From NCBI GenBank assembly GCA_965262505.1, contig CBDHFM010000030.1, positions 2,356,001 to 2,420,000 on the forward strand: DNA of 64,000 nt. The letters are read 5' to 3'. How positions within the stretch are numbered: the stretch's first letter is position 1; the number at the start of each line of letters is the position of its first letter. Made by a program: the position numbers and the translations under genes. The stretch is from JACPPO01 sp965262505 (lineage in GTDB: Bacteria > Acidobacteriota > Vicinamibacteria > Vicinamibacterales > UBA2999). Of this stretch, positions 7,979 through 15,546 are shown piece after piece. Under the pieces are notes generated by a model, which saw only the letters and a list, made by a program, of their open reading frames with translations, had not been told where the DNA came from and ran no database searches.

Positions 7979-8806
7979 CTATCGCTCCGTGACTCCAAGA
8001 ATCGCCGGATCGCGGACTCTGCCGTTGTAATCAGCCTCGTTCATGGGCGCGCAGATGGCGTCGGTGGCGCCTGAAAACAAGCCCTTCCATCCAAACAACG
8101 ATACGTGCTCGGGGCGCATGCGTTCGAAGCGGCTCGGCGCATGCGTCCAGGGCGCGGTGTAGTTCGCGGGGTCATGAATGGTCAGCTGGCCTTCTATCGT
8201 GTCGACGTCGATCCGCCGGTATCGCTCCTCGAACCGCGCGTCAAAGCTCATCGGGTTGGCGTAGACATCGAGCCAGGCTCTCTCATCGACACCTGTGGTC
8301 GTAACGACCAGGGTGTCCCCCTGCCACTCGGCAACCGAATGTCCATACCACGCCGGCCCAAGGTTCTCGAGATTCTCACCCGAAGGCAGTTCTCTCCCGT
8401 CCAGCCACAGTTCGCGCAGTGTTCTCTCCCACTGGAAGAGCTGCAAGATCCTGTCGTCGGTGTGAACGAACTCGATCGGTTCGTTCTCCTCCCAGACGAG
8501 CCTCGGAAACCCCTGCGGGTTACACCGATACATGGGGTCGTTCGAATCCGAGGACACCGCGGCGAGGTGGTCCGGAAGACGTCCGCGCATGGCCACCATG
8601 CCCTGACGGGTCAGCGGAGGATGATCCCAGGGTCGCGGCCCGTTCCGAAGATAGAATCCAGAGAAATCACGCGGATCGAATTGGTTCGTCTCGTTTCCGG
8701 CGTTCGGCTGCTGTCCGGAGGCCGTCAACGAGAACAGGAGGACAGCCAGCAGCAGGGCCGGTATCAACGTCAGCGAAGGAGACCGCGCAGCGCCCCGATC
8801 AGTCAA
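7979..8806 (-). CDS. Secreted hypothetical protein paired with DUF6152
   Basis: 275 residues starting at a TTG (8806) that overlaps the end of the upstream DUF6152 gene by 8 bp, so translation is probably coupled. Signal peptide TLIPALLLAVLLFSLTASG. The mature part begins FDPRDFSGFYLRNGPRPWDHPPLT and continues with GFPRLVWE, LFQWERTLRELWLDGRELP and a WYGHSVAEWQGDTLVVTTTG segment, which is recurrent in acidobacterial secreted proteins of unknown function. No catalytic motif is recognised. Together with DUF6152 it probably forms a periplasmic pair. Confidence 0.7.
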   Translation of the reverse strand: MTDRGAARSPSLTLIPALLLAVLLFSLTASGQQPNAGNETNQFDPRDFSGFYLRNGPRPWDHPPLTRQGMVAMRGRLPDHLAAVSSDSNDPMYRCNPQGFPRLVWEENEPIEFVHTDDRILQLFQWERTLRELWLDGRELPSGENLENLGPAWYGHSVAEWQGDTLVVTTTGVDERAWLDVYANPMSFDARFEERYRRIDVDTIEGQLTIHDPANYTAPWTHAPSRFERMRPEHVSLFGWKGLFSGATDAICAPMNEADYNGRVRDPAILGVTER

Positions 8807-9212
8807 GCGGGTTCCCCCGTTCCCGCGACATTATTTCCGTGCCATCCTCGAGGATGACTTTCACCACGATCCCGACGGGCGCGCCCTGACGGGAGGGGTT
8901 GACCAGCGCGGTTATTTCCTGGCCGACGCGAAGCGTTCTCCTGCTGTAGCCCTGCCTGGCCAAGGTGCTGACGTTGCTGTTTTCAAAGCCCCAATTGACG
9001 ACGTTACCGTCGTCATCCGCCACGTCCATGAAAATGACGACATGGGGGTTGGCCCACCGGACTTCCGTCACAGTACCGTCCAACGTGACCGGGTTCTGCA
9101 TGTCATACGCATCCCCACGTCCGTGATGCGCGAAGAGCGATCCCGCGAATATCAAGGGCCCCGCCACAGAGAGGACTGCGGCGCCTAGCAGTACGATGAG
9201 GCTGTGTTTCAT
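8799..9212 (-). CDS. DUF6152 family secreted protein
   Basis: 137 residues: signal peptide MKHSLIVLLGAAVLSVAGPLIFAGSLFAHHG, then a small beta domain with VTLDGTVTEVRWANPHVVIF and the late GQEITALVNPSRQG segment, the hallmark of DUF6152 proteins. The AHHG at the predicted mature N-terminus is typical and could bind a metal, but that is not shown. First gene of a two-gene unit with the 275-residue protein; the insertion sequence begins 90 bp upstream of its start and may have replaced its promoter. Confidence 0.85.
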   Translation of the reverse strand: MKHSLIVLLGAAVLSVAGPLIFAGSLFAHHGRGDAYDMQNPVTLDGTVTEVRWANPHVVIFMDVADDDGNVVNWGFENSNVSTLARQGYSRRTLRVGQEITALVNPSRQGAPVGIVVKVILEDGTEIMSRERGNPLD

Positions 9213-9302
9213 GTACTGTCCTTTCGATAGATGGTGAGTAGCCGTCGCGAATGGTAGACCCCGCCAGCTGAGGTGTCAACGTGTCGTATCGCGCCATGCT
9301 AA

Positions 9303-9345
9303 GTGTTACCGGGCGTCCTATCGTCGCGCCACAACTCGGGTTACC
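9303..9345 (+). repeat. Left terminal inverted repeat of the insertion sequence
   Basis: 43 bp beginning GTGTTACCG and ending GGGTTACC, with conserved core ATCGTCGCGCC. A GTG here opens a frame into the transposase, but it lies within the repeat and is not a likely start. Confidence 0.85.
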
Positions 9346-9362
9346 CATCAGGGAGGATGGCG

Positions 9363-10697
9363 ATGGGGAGAATCCGAGTGGGACCACAAGCAATTCGCGA
9401 GTATCTGGGACGGATGCGGGAACGCTACGCGCACGCGGCGCGGCCGACGAAGGGCCAGCTGTTGGATGAGGTGTGTGAGGTGACGGGCTATCACCGCAAG
9501 GCGGTGATTCGGTCGCTGCGTCGGCCGGAGCGACCGCGGCGACGACGCCGCGGGGGCCCGCCGGTCCGCTATGGACCGGTGGTCGTGGGCACGTTGCGGC
9601 GAATCTGGGAGGCCGCCGGATACCCGTGGTCTCTGCGGCTGCAGGCCTTGCTGCCCACGTGGCTGCCGTGGGCATGTCGGCGGTGGCGGATCCCCCGCGA
9701 GGTTGTCGAGAAGCTCCGGTCGATGAGCCCGCGGCAGATGGATCGGTGCCTGCGGGCCTTCAAGAGCGAGCTGCGGACGCGGCAGTACGGCCGGACGAAG
9801 CCTGGGACGTTCCTCAAGCATCAGATTCCGCTGAAGACGGACCGCTGGGACGTGCAGGAGCCGGGCTTTACCGAGATCGATCTCGTGGCGCATTCGGGCG
9901 ATCGCGCTGCCGGCGACTTCATTTATTCACTGAATGTGACCGATATCCTCACGACCTGGGTGGAAACGCGGGCGGTGATGGGCAAGAGTCAGCACCACGT
10001 CCAGGAAGGCTTGGAGTACTTGCGCCAAGCCATGCCCTTTCGGTTGCGCGGGATCGATTCGGACAACGGCTCCGAGTTCATCAATCACCATCTCCGCCGC
10101 TATTGCACGCACCATGACATCCAATTCACTCGCGGGCGCCCGTACAAGAAGGACGATAACGCGCACATCGAGCAGAAGAATTGGACGCACGTGCGGAAGC
10201 TGCTGGGCTACGTGCGGTATGACTCGGCGCCGGCGCTCACCGCGATCAATGGGCTCTACGAGGAGCTGCGCCTGCTGCAGAACCTGTTTCTCCCCTCGGT
10301 GACGCTGGTCGAGAAGCGCCGCGTCGGCGCCCGCCTCCGTCGCCGCTATGACGCGCCGCGGACGCCGCTCGAGCGCGTGGAGGCGTGTGCCGAAGCCGCC
10401 CCGGCGCAGGTCCGGGCGCTGAGACAGCTCCGCGCGCGTCTCGATCCGTTCATCCTGGCGCAGCGGATCGACCAAGGGCTGGCCGGCGTCTACCGCCTCG
10501 CCAACCAGCGGGTCAGTCCTGCGGCGCCGGCGAAAAATCCGCGCGGGGACGCTGCCCGACCTGTGGACGCGAAAAACGCGCCCACCAGGGCGTTGGAAAC
10601 CCGCACAAAACGCGGCTTCCCACAGCGCCCACACGCCTTGTTCTCAACACAGATTCCGGTAACCCAAGTTACGGCGCGACGATGCACCGCTCGGTAA
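9363..10697 (+). CDS. DDE integrase-core transposase
   Basis: 444 residues from the ATG at 9363, chosen because GGGAGG (9351-9356) is six bases upstream. An N-terminal helix-turn-helix region (residues about 15-60, KGQLLDEVCEVTGYHRKAVIR) is followed by a basic stretch (RPRRRRRGG). The catalytic core has EIDLVAHSGD (first Asp), GIDSDNGSEFINH (second Asp) and KKDDNAHIEQKNW (Glu), an intact retroviral-integrase-type DDE triad. The C-terminus is basic and proline-rich. The stop TAA lies inside the right inverted repeat. Appears intact, so the element could be active. Confidence 0.9.
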   Translation: MGRIRVGPQAIREYLGRMRERYAHAARPTKGQLLDEVCEVTGYHRKAVIRSLRRPERPRRRRRGGPPVRYGPVVVGTLRRIWEAAGYPWSLRLQALLPTWLPWACRRWRIPREVVEKLRSMSPRQMDRCLRAFKSELRTRQYGRTKPGTFLKHQIPLKTDRWDVQEPGFTEIDLVAHSGDRAAGDFIYSLNVTDILTTWVETRAVMGKSQHHVQEGLEYLRQAMPFRLRGIDSDNGSEFINHHLRRYCTHHDIQFTRGRPYKKDDNAHIEQKNWTHVRKLLGYVRYDSAPALTAINGLYEELRLLQNLFLPSVTLVEKRRVGARLRRRYDAPRTPLERVEACAEAAPAQVRALRQLRARLDPFILAQRIDQGLAGVYRLANQRVSPAAPAKNPRGDAARPVDAKNAPTRALETRTKRGFPQRPHALFSTQIPVTQVTARRCTAR

Positions 10698-10700
10698 CAC
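10658..10700 (-). repeat. Right terminal inverted repeat of the insertion sequence
   Basis: 43 bp inverted partner of the left end. Differences cluster in a four-base block and at four single sites. The last codons and the stop of the transposase lie in it. Confidence 0.85.
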
Positions 10701-10738
10701 CTAGTTATGGCTCGACAGGCGTGTCCGCCGCTGGGGTC

Positions 10739-11929
10739 TCATGCCCGCGGAACCCACTTGCCGGCAAGCACGGTGCCAGTCGGGAACAGTCTCTGCCGGC
10801 CCGGTATCTTGTTTTCATAGTTGTCGAGGAATTCAAAGTTTCCATCACGCAATTCGAGCAGCGCGATATCGGCCACCGCGCCCACATTCAGCGTGCCGCG
10901 GTCGCGGAACACGTCGAAGGTGCGCGAGGCATTGACGGTCGCGCGCGCGACCGCCTCCGGCACCGTCATGCCGAAGCCCAACAATTTCGACATGCAGTTG
11001 GGGAGGTCGATGACCCCCGTCGAGGGGCTATTGACGTTCCAGTCGGTGGAAAACGTATCGGGCCAGAAGCCGGCCTGCATGATGCGCTCGACGACGTCCC
11101 ACCGCACATGACCGGTTCGCCCGTTGCCGACGTCGAACCAGACGCCGCGGCGGCGGGCGGCCAGCACTTCGGGAAGGACGCGGCCGTTGTCGTCGATGAT
11201 GGCGTTGGGCGGCGGCGCGAACATGTGGGTGACGATGTCGCCGCGCTTGAGCTGATCGACGAGCCGGGGCAGCGGCGAGCGCGACTGTCCCATATGGATC
11301 ATCAGCGGCATGTTGAAGGAGGTGGCCACTTCCTGTGCCCGCCGCAGCACCTCGTCATCGTTCTCGCCCGCCACCGTCTCCGATAGCCTCGCCTTGACGC
11401 CGACGACGAAGTCGCGGTTCTTTGCGATCGCATCGCGCAACGCTCCAGTATCGGCGCGCGCGATGTTCATGGTGTCGCCATCGGACAGAATGCCGGCGCG
11501 TCCGATATTGATCAGCACGCGGCCCTGCTGCGGCGACGCCCTGGCCACGTCGACCATGTCACCGATGCGATCGGCCCCTTGCGAGCCTGCATCGATCCAC
11601 CCGGTCACGCCATCCGAGAGGACGAGCCCGGGACCCTCACCGGTGCGGGCGGTGTGGGTGTGGATGTCGATCAGTCCCGGCACGACGAGCTTACCGCGCG
11701 CGTCGATCGCGTCAGCGGGATCGCCGGCAATGTTGGCCTCGACAGCCGCGATGCGGCCCTGCGCGATCGCGACATCGCGGATCGCATCGATCCGAAGCGA
11801 GGGATCGATGACGCGTCCCCCTCTGATGATCAGATCGTATGTCGCGGTCTGGGCGAAAGCGTTCGGAATGCGGGTGACCAGCGCTGCGCCTGCGGCCGCT
11901 GCGTGGAGAAACCGGCGCCGGTTCATCAT
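10739..11929 (-). CDS. Tat-exported amidohydrolase/deacetylase-family metallohydrolase
   Basis: 396 residues from the ATG at 11929, giving MMNRRRFLHAAAAGAALVTR, a twin-arginine-like signal; GGGAG lies 12 bases upstream. The body is an amidohydrolase barrel: GLIDIHTHTARTGEGPG (HxH metal site), a VGVKARLSE segment holding the bridging Lys, MPLMIHMGQ and IVTHMFAPPPNAI (metal His), and late FSTDWN (Asp). The C-terminus has the usual small beta-domain strand GAVADIALLELRDG. This subgroup resembles dihydroorotase-like deacetylases acting on N-acyl or cyclic amides; exact substrate unknown. The insertion sequence ends 39 bp past its stop. Confidence 0.85.
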   Translation of the reverse strand: MMNRRRFLHAAAAGAALVTRIPNAFAQTATYDLIIRGGRVIDPSLRIDAIRDVAIAQGRIAAVEANIAGDPADAIDARGKLVVPGLIDIHTHTARTGEGPGLVLSDGVTGWIDAGSQGADRIGDMVDVARASPQQGRVLINIGRAGILSDGDTMNIARADTGALRDAIAKNRDFVVGVKARLSETVAGENDDEVLRRAQEVATSFNMPLMIHMGQSRSPLPRLVDQLKRGDIVTHMFAPPPNAIIDDNGRVLPEVLAARRRGVWFDVGNGRTGHVRWDVVERIMQAGFWPDTFSTDWNVNSPSTGVIDLPNCMSKLLGFGMTVPEAVARATVNASRTFDVFRDRGTLNVGAVADIALLELRDGNFEFLDNYENKIPGRQRLFPTGTVLAGKWVPRA

Positions 11930-12070
11930 GGTCAATGTTCTCCCGTAAGGCGCAATTAATGGGCCGACCACGGTGCGGATTGAAAGGCCCTTGGCCCGGC
12001 CGGATTATATGGTCGGAGTCAGGCCGAGTGCGAGCGGAGCCTAGCATCCGTGATCGAGGTGGGGTATTAA

Positions 12071-12973
12071 ATGGGTAATGCACGAGGCGATCGCGTGGTG
12101 TACGACCCTATGGAACACAGCCCAGCACGAGTCGGCGCTCTGATATCGGCGGAGAACGCGGTCCCGTGGGCCGTTGTGTTCGACCAGGTATCGTTCGCCT
12201 TCGACGAGCACGTCGTCCTCCGCGACATCAGTTTCAGCGTCCCGAAGGGGAGCATGAGCATTCTGCTCGGCGCGAGCGGCGCCGAGAAATCGATCGTGCT
12301 CAGGCTCATTCTCGGACTGCTTCGACCCGATGCCGGCACGATTCTCGTCAACGGCCAGAGTGTCGACAGCATGTCCGAGCGCGAGCTTCTGCACCTGAGG
12401 GGGGACATCGGCATGCTGTTCCAGGAGAACGCGCTCTTCGACTCGCTGACGGTGGCTGAGAACGTCGGGTACCGGCTGTACGAGGAAACCAGCCTGCCCG
12501 CCGACCAGGTACGCAGCCGCGTTGCGGAGGTCCTGGGGTTCATCGGGCTCGGCGAATACACCGACCGGATGCCCTCGGAGCTATCCGGCGGCCAGCGGCG
12601 CCGCGTCGCGATCGCCCGCGCGATGGCCGCCAGACCGAACCTCCTGCTGTTCGACGACCCGACGACGGGGCTGGATCCGGTCATCGCGACGACGGTCGAC
12701 GACGAAATCGTCAAGCTGCGCGACTTGGAACAGGTCACGTCGATCCTGGTGACGCACCAGATCCGGGATGCGTTCTACGTGGCAACCCACGAGGCCGTGA
12801 GTACGAACGGACACCTGCAAATCCTGGCCGGCGGCGAGGCGAAGGCCGAGCACGCTAGGTTCATGGTGCTCCACGAGGGCCGGATCCTCTTCGACGGGAG
12901 TGGGGCGGAACTGCGGGCGTCGCGAGACAGCTACCTGCAGGAGTTTCTCTTCATGACGCTTCCCCCCTGGTAA
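12071..12973 (+). CDS. MlaF-like ABC transporter ATPase with altered Walker motifs
   Basis: 300 residues, a single ABC ATPase domain of the MlaF/Mkl lipid-transport type (signature LSGGQRRRVAIARAMA, D-loop TTGLDP, H-loop VTHQIRDAF). Two active-site positions depart from consensus. Walker A reads GASGAEKS, with Glu where the Gly before Lys should be. Walker B reads LLLFDDPTTGLDP, with Asp in place of the catalytic Glu. The second may be common in relatives; the first should impair ATP binding. No MlaE permease or MlaD substrate-binding gene is adjacent, so partners are elsewhere or it is an orphan. GAGGTGGGG precedes the ATG. Confidence 0.85.
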   Translation: MGNARGDRVVYDPMEHSPARVGALISAENAVPWAVVFDQVSFAFDEHVVLRDISFSVPKGSMSILLGASGAEKSIVLRLILGLLRPDAGTILVNGQSVDSMSERELLHLRGDIGMLFQENALFDSLTVAENVGYRLYEETSLPADQVRSRVAEVLGFIGLGEYTDRMPSELSGGQRRRVAIARAMAARPNLLLFDDPTTGLDPVIATTVDDEIVKLRDLEQVTSILVTHQIRDAFYVATHEAVSTNGHLQILAGGEAKAEHARFMVLHEGRILFDGSGAELRASRDSYLQEFLFMTLPPW

Positions 12974-13004
12974 CCCCCTTGGTAATACAGTCGAAAGGAA
13001 TCTA

Positions 13005-14111
13005 ATGCAGATCGGCGTGCCCAGGGAAGTCAAGCAGGACGAATATCGCGTCGGCATGATCCCCGCCGGCGTGGAAGAACTCACCGGAGCAGGTCATCGC
13101 GTCGTCATTGAAACCGGCGCGGGCCTCGGCAGCGGTATTACCGACGACCACTACACCGAAGCCGGTGCCCTGATCGCGGCATCGGCCGCCGATGTGTACG
13201 GCCAGGCGGACCTCATCGTCAAGGTGAAAGAGCCGCAGGCGAAGGAATGGCCGCTGCTGCGCTCCGGGCAACTGGTCTTCACGTACTTCCATTTCGCCGC
13301 GAGTGAAGAATTGACCACGAACGTGCTGGCCACCGGCATCACGGCGATTGCGTATGAGACGCTGCGCGGTCGAACGGGCGGTTTGCCCTGCCTGACGCCG
13401 ATGAGCGAAATCGCCGGCCGCATGAGCATTCAGGAAGGGGCCAAGTATCTCGAACGCCCGCAACTCGGCCGGGGCATTCTCCTCGCGGGCGTGCCGGGCG
13501 TCCCGCCGGCCCACATCTGCATCCTTGGCGGCGGCGTGGTCGGCAAGAACGCGGCCCGGATTGCCGCGGGGTTTCAGGCCGACGTCGTCATTCTCGACGT
13601 CAACATCGACCGTCTGCGGCACCTTGAGGACATCATGCCGCCAAACGTAAACACCCTGTACAGCGATCGGCACAACGTCCGTGAACAACTCCGTCTGGCG
13701 GACCTGGTGATCGGTGCCGTACTGATTGAAGGGGCTCGTGCTCCCCGACTCGTCAACCGGGCCGATTTGAAGCTCATGAAACCGGGAGCCGTGATCATCG
13801 ACGTTGCTGTCGATCAAGGAGGGTGCCTCGAAACGACGAGGCCGACGACGCATTCCGAACCGACCTACGTGGTGGATGGCATCGTCCATTACTGCGTGAC
13901 GAACATGCCCGGGGCCGTCGGCCGGACCAGCACCTACGCCCTGTGCAACGTGACGCTGCCGTACGTCCTCACGCTGGCGAACTCGGGCCTGGCCGCGCTG
14001 GCGGCGACCGATCCCGGGTTCGCCCACGCGATCAACCTGCACGCCGGCACGGTGACCAACCAGGCCGTCGCGGAAATGTTTGGCTTGAGCTACAGCCCCT
14101 TCGCCGGATGA
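13005..14111 (+). CDS. ald: Alanine dehydrogenase
   Basis: 368 residues, the standard length. Interconverts L-alanine and pyruvate plus ammonia with NAD in the cytoplasm. Residues expected in the active site are present: K75 (VKVKEPQ) and H96 (FTYFHFA). The NAD-binding fold starts at about residue 168 (CILGGGVVGKNAARIA), and the conserved NMPGAVGRTST segment is intact. AAGGA precedes ATG at 13005. It follows the ABC ATPase by 31 bp and may be cotranscribed. Its stop is 1 bp from the convergent sugar dehydrogenase end. Confidence 0.97.
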   Translation: MQIGVPREVKQDEYRVGMIPAGVEELTGAGHRVVIETGAGLGSGITDDHYTEAGALIAASAADVYGQADLIVKVKEPQAKEWPLLRSGQLVFTYFHFAASEELTTNVLATGITAIAYETLRGRTGGLPCLTPMSEIAGRMSIQEGAKYLERPQLGRGILLAGVPGVPPAHICILGGGVVGKNAARIAAGFQADVVILDVNIDRLRHLEDIMPPNVNTLYSDRHNVREQLRLADLVIGAVLIEGARAPRLVNRADLKLMKPGAVIIDVAVDQGGCLETTRPTTHSEPTYVVDGIVHYCVTNMPGAVGRTSTYALCNVTLPYVLTLANSGLAALAATDPGFAHAINLHAGTVTNQAVAEMFGLSYSPFAG

Positions 14112-14112
14112 G

Positions 14113-15279
14113 TTAGCGTGGATCGACCGGCTCGAGCCGGACGACCGTTGTCGGCGCCCCCTCGCGGTCGTCGATCGCCACGTAGACGTAGCCGTCCGGG
14201 CTCTGGCGGATGTCGCGGACCCGGCCCATCCCCTGCAGGATCGTTTCTTCTCTGACGATCTGCTTCCCGTCGGGACTCATGGTGAGGCGCGCAATTTGCT
14301 CGCCGGCCAGCAGGTTCCCTTTCCAGTCAGGAAAGCGATCGCCCGTGTAGAACAGCAGCCCCGAGGTCGCAATCGACGGCACCCAGAAGTGGACCGGAGA
14401 CTCCATGGTCTCCCGCTGCGTCCCCTCATGAATCGCCAGCCCCGACCGGTAGTTGACCCCGTAGCCCACCACCGGCCACCCGTAGTTCCTGCCCGGCTGG
14501 ATCAGGTTCAGCTCGTCGCCTCCTTGCGGGCCATGCTCGGTGGCCCAAACGTCCCCGGTCTCAGGGTGGATGGCCAGGCCTTGCGGATTCCGGTGCCCGT
14601 AGCTCCAGATCTCCGGCAGCTTGCCGGCCTGACGGGCGAAGGGGTTGTCGTCCGGCACTCGGCCGTCGTGGTACAGGCGAATGACCGTTCCATGATGGTT
14701 TGACAGATCCTGCGCCGGGTGCGCCTCCAGGTCGCCCCGCGACGGCACCTGGCGCTCACCGACCGTGATGAACAGGTACTCACCTTGGAACGCGAGCCGG
14801 GAGCCGTAGTGCCCCCGCCCCCGCGTCTGGGCCAGGAAGATCTCCTCGACGTCGGCGAGGCGGTCGTTTTCGAACCGGCCTCGTACGACCGCCGTCGTGG
14901 ACTCCCCGCCGTTCGGCTCTGAGTAGCTCAGGTACAGCAAGCGATTGGAGGCGAACTCGGGATGGGGCAGCACATCGAGCAGGCCCCCCTGCCCTTCGGC
15001 GAAAACCTCCGGCACGCCAGCCACCGGGTCCGGCAGCAGCGTCCCATCCCGCACGATCCGGAGCCGGCCGGGGCGCTCCGTGATCAACATGTCCCCGCCG
15101 GGAAGAAACGTCATCGACCAGGGGTGCACCAGGTTCTCTGCCACCGGCACGACGCGAAAGTCGTGCTGGGCCGAACGCACGATCGGCGCCTGGCCGGACA
15201 CACCGGCCGCAAAGGTTCCGAAGGCCAGGCCCGCAGCGACGAGCCCGGCGGCCGCCAACTTTGACGAAGTCCGAATCAT
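14113..15279 (-). CDS. PQQ-dependent soluble sugar dehydrogenase
   Basis: 388 residues from the ATG at 15279, preceded by AGAGGAG. Signal peptide IRTSSKLAAAGLVAAGLAFGTFAAG. The propeller of the Asd/YliI type follows: NLVHPWSMTFLPGGDMLITERPGRL, GGLLDVLPHPEF, then WSYGHRNPQGLAIHPETGDVWATEHGPQGGDELN, which contains the conserved His/Arg residues for PQQ and the catalytic base region. Oxidises aldoses in the periplasm and passes electrons to a quinone or cytochrome acceptor. The bases across its start are a near copy of those at the start of the small protein gene at 19529. Confidence 0.92.
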   Translation of the reverse strand: MIRTSSKLAAAGLVAAGLAFGTFAAGVSGQAPIVRSAQHDFRVVPVAENLVHPWSMTFLPGGDMLITERPGRLRIVRDGTLLPDPVAGVPEVFAEGQGGLLDVLPHPEFASNRLLYLSYSEPNGGESTTAVVRGRFENDRLADVEEIFLAQTRGRGHYGSRLAFQGEYLFITVGERQVPSRGDLEAHPAQDLSNHHGTVIRLYHDGRVPDDNPFARQAGKLPEIWSYGHRNPQGLAIHPETGDVWATEHGPQGGDELNLIQPGRNYGWPVVGYGVNYRSGLAIHEGTQRETMESPVHFWVPSIATSGLLFYTGDRFPDWKGNLLAGEQIARLTMSPDGKQIVREETILQGMGRVRDIRQSPDGYVYVAIDDREGAPTTVVRLEPVDPR

Positions 15280-15299
15280 TTCAATCTCCTCTGATCTGC
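15252..15299 (-). repeat. 48-bp leader/start repeat, copy 1
   Basis: Covers the ribosome site and first codons (MIRTSSKLA) of the sugar dehydrogenase. It matches 19502-19549 at 44 of 48 positions. The shared part crosses the start codon of two unrelated genes, which points to a recombination or gene-conversion event. Confidence 0.85.
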
Positions 15300-15351
15300 T
15301 GATTTGCACGAACCATTGCGTTGCCGAGTATCGCACGACCGCCGTGGTCGG

Positions 15352-15546
15352 TCACGGGGTGATCTCGACGGAGGTAATCGCGACGCCGAGTTGCCGGGGA
15401 TCACCGTTGGTCGGCTGGTGTGTGGTGCTGCGAATCGACACTTCCACGCGCTGGGACGCGACGGGGCACGAACTCAGCGGGAAGGTCCCGGACCAGGGAC
15501 CTTGGATCACCGAGTCGAACAGCACGCAGTCATCCACCGCAATCAC
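15352..15546 (-). pseudogene. Displaced C-terminal part of the sulfatase-fold gene
   Basis: Read with eight instead of nine G at 15561-15569, the sulfatase frame continues through SLVIAVDDCVLFDSV to a stop at 15352-15354, ending GVAITSVEITP. This segment is the true C-terminus of the upstream enzyme and not an independent gene: it has no ribosome site, and its protein continues the beta-sandwich pattern. Confidence 0.7.

Larger units (their letters stand above)
9303..10700 (+). mobile_element. Complete insertion sequence with 43-bp inverted repeats
   Basis: 1398 bp bounded by GTGTTACC and GGTAACAC. Terminal inverted repeats of 43 bp (9303-9345 and 10658-10700) match at 35 positions, and each has a second GGTTACC copy at its inner edge. 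Flanks are CTAA on the left and CTAG on the right, so a 3-bp CTA duplication or an extension of the repeats is possible. It carries one transposase gene that fills the element. It inserted between DUF6152 (upstream side) and the end of the amidohydrolase gene. Family not assigned with certainty. Confidence 0.9.

Noticed and set aside
9303..9362. GTG at 9303 as start of the transposase
   Set aside because: It lies inside the terminal inverted repeat; ATG 9363 has a good ribosome site (GGGAGG six bases upstream).
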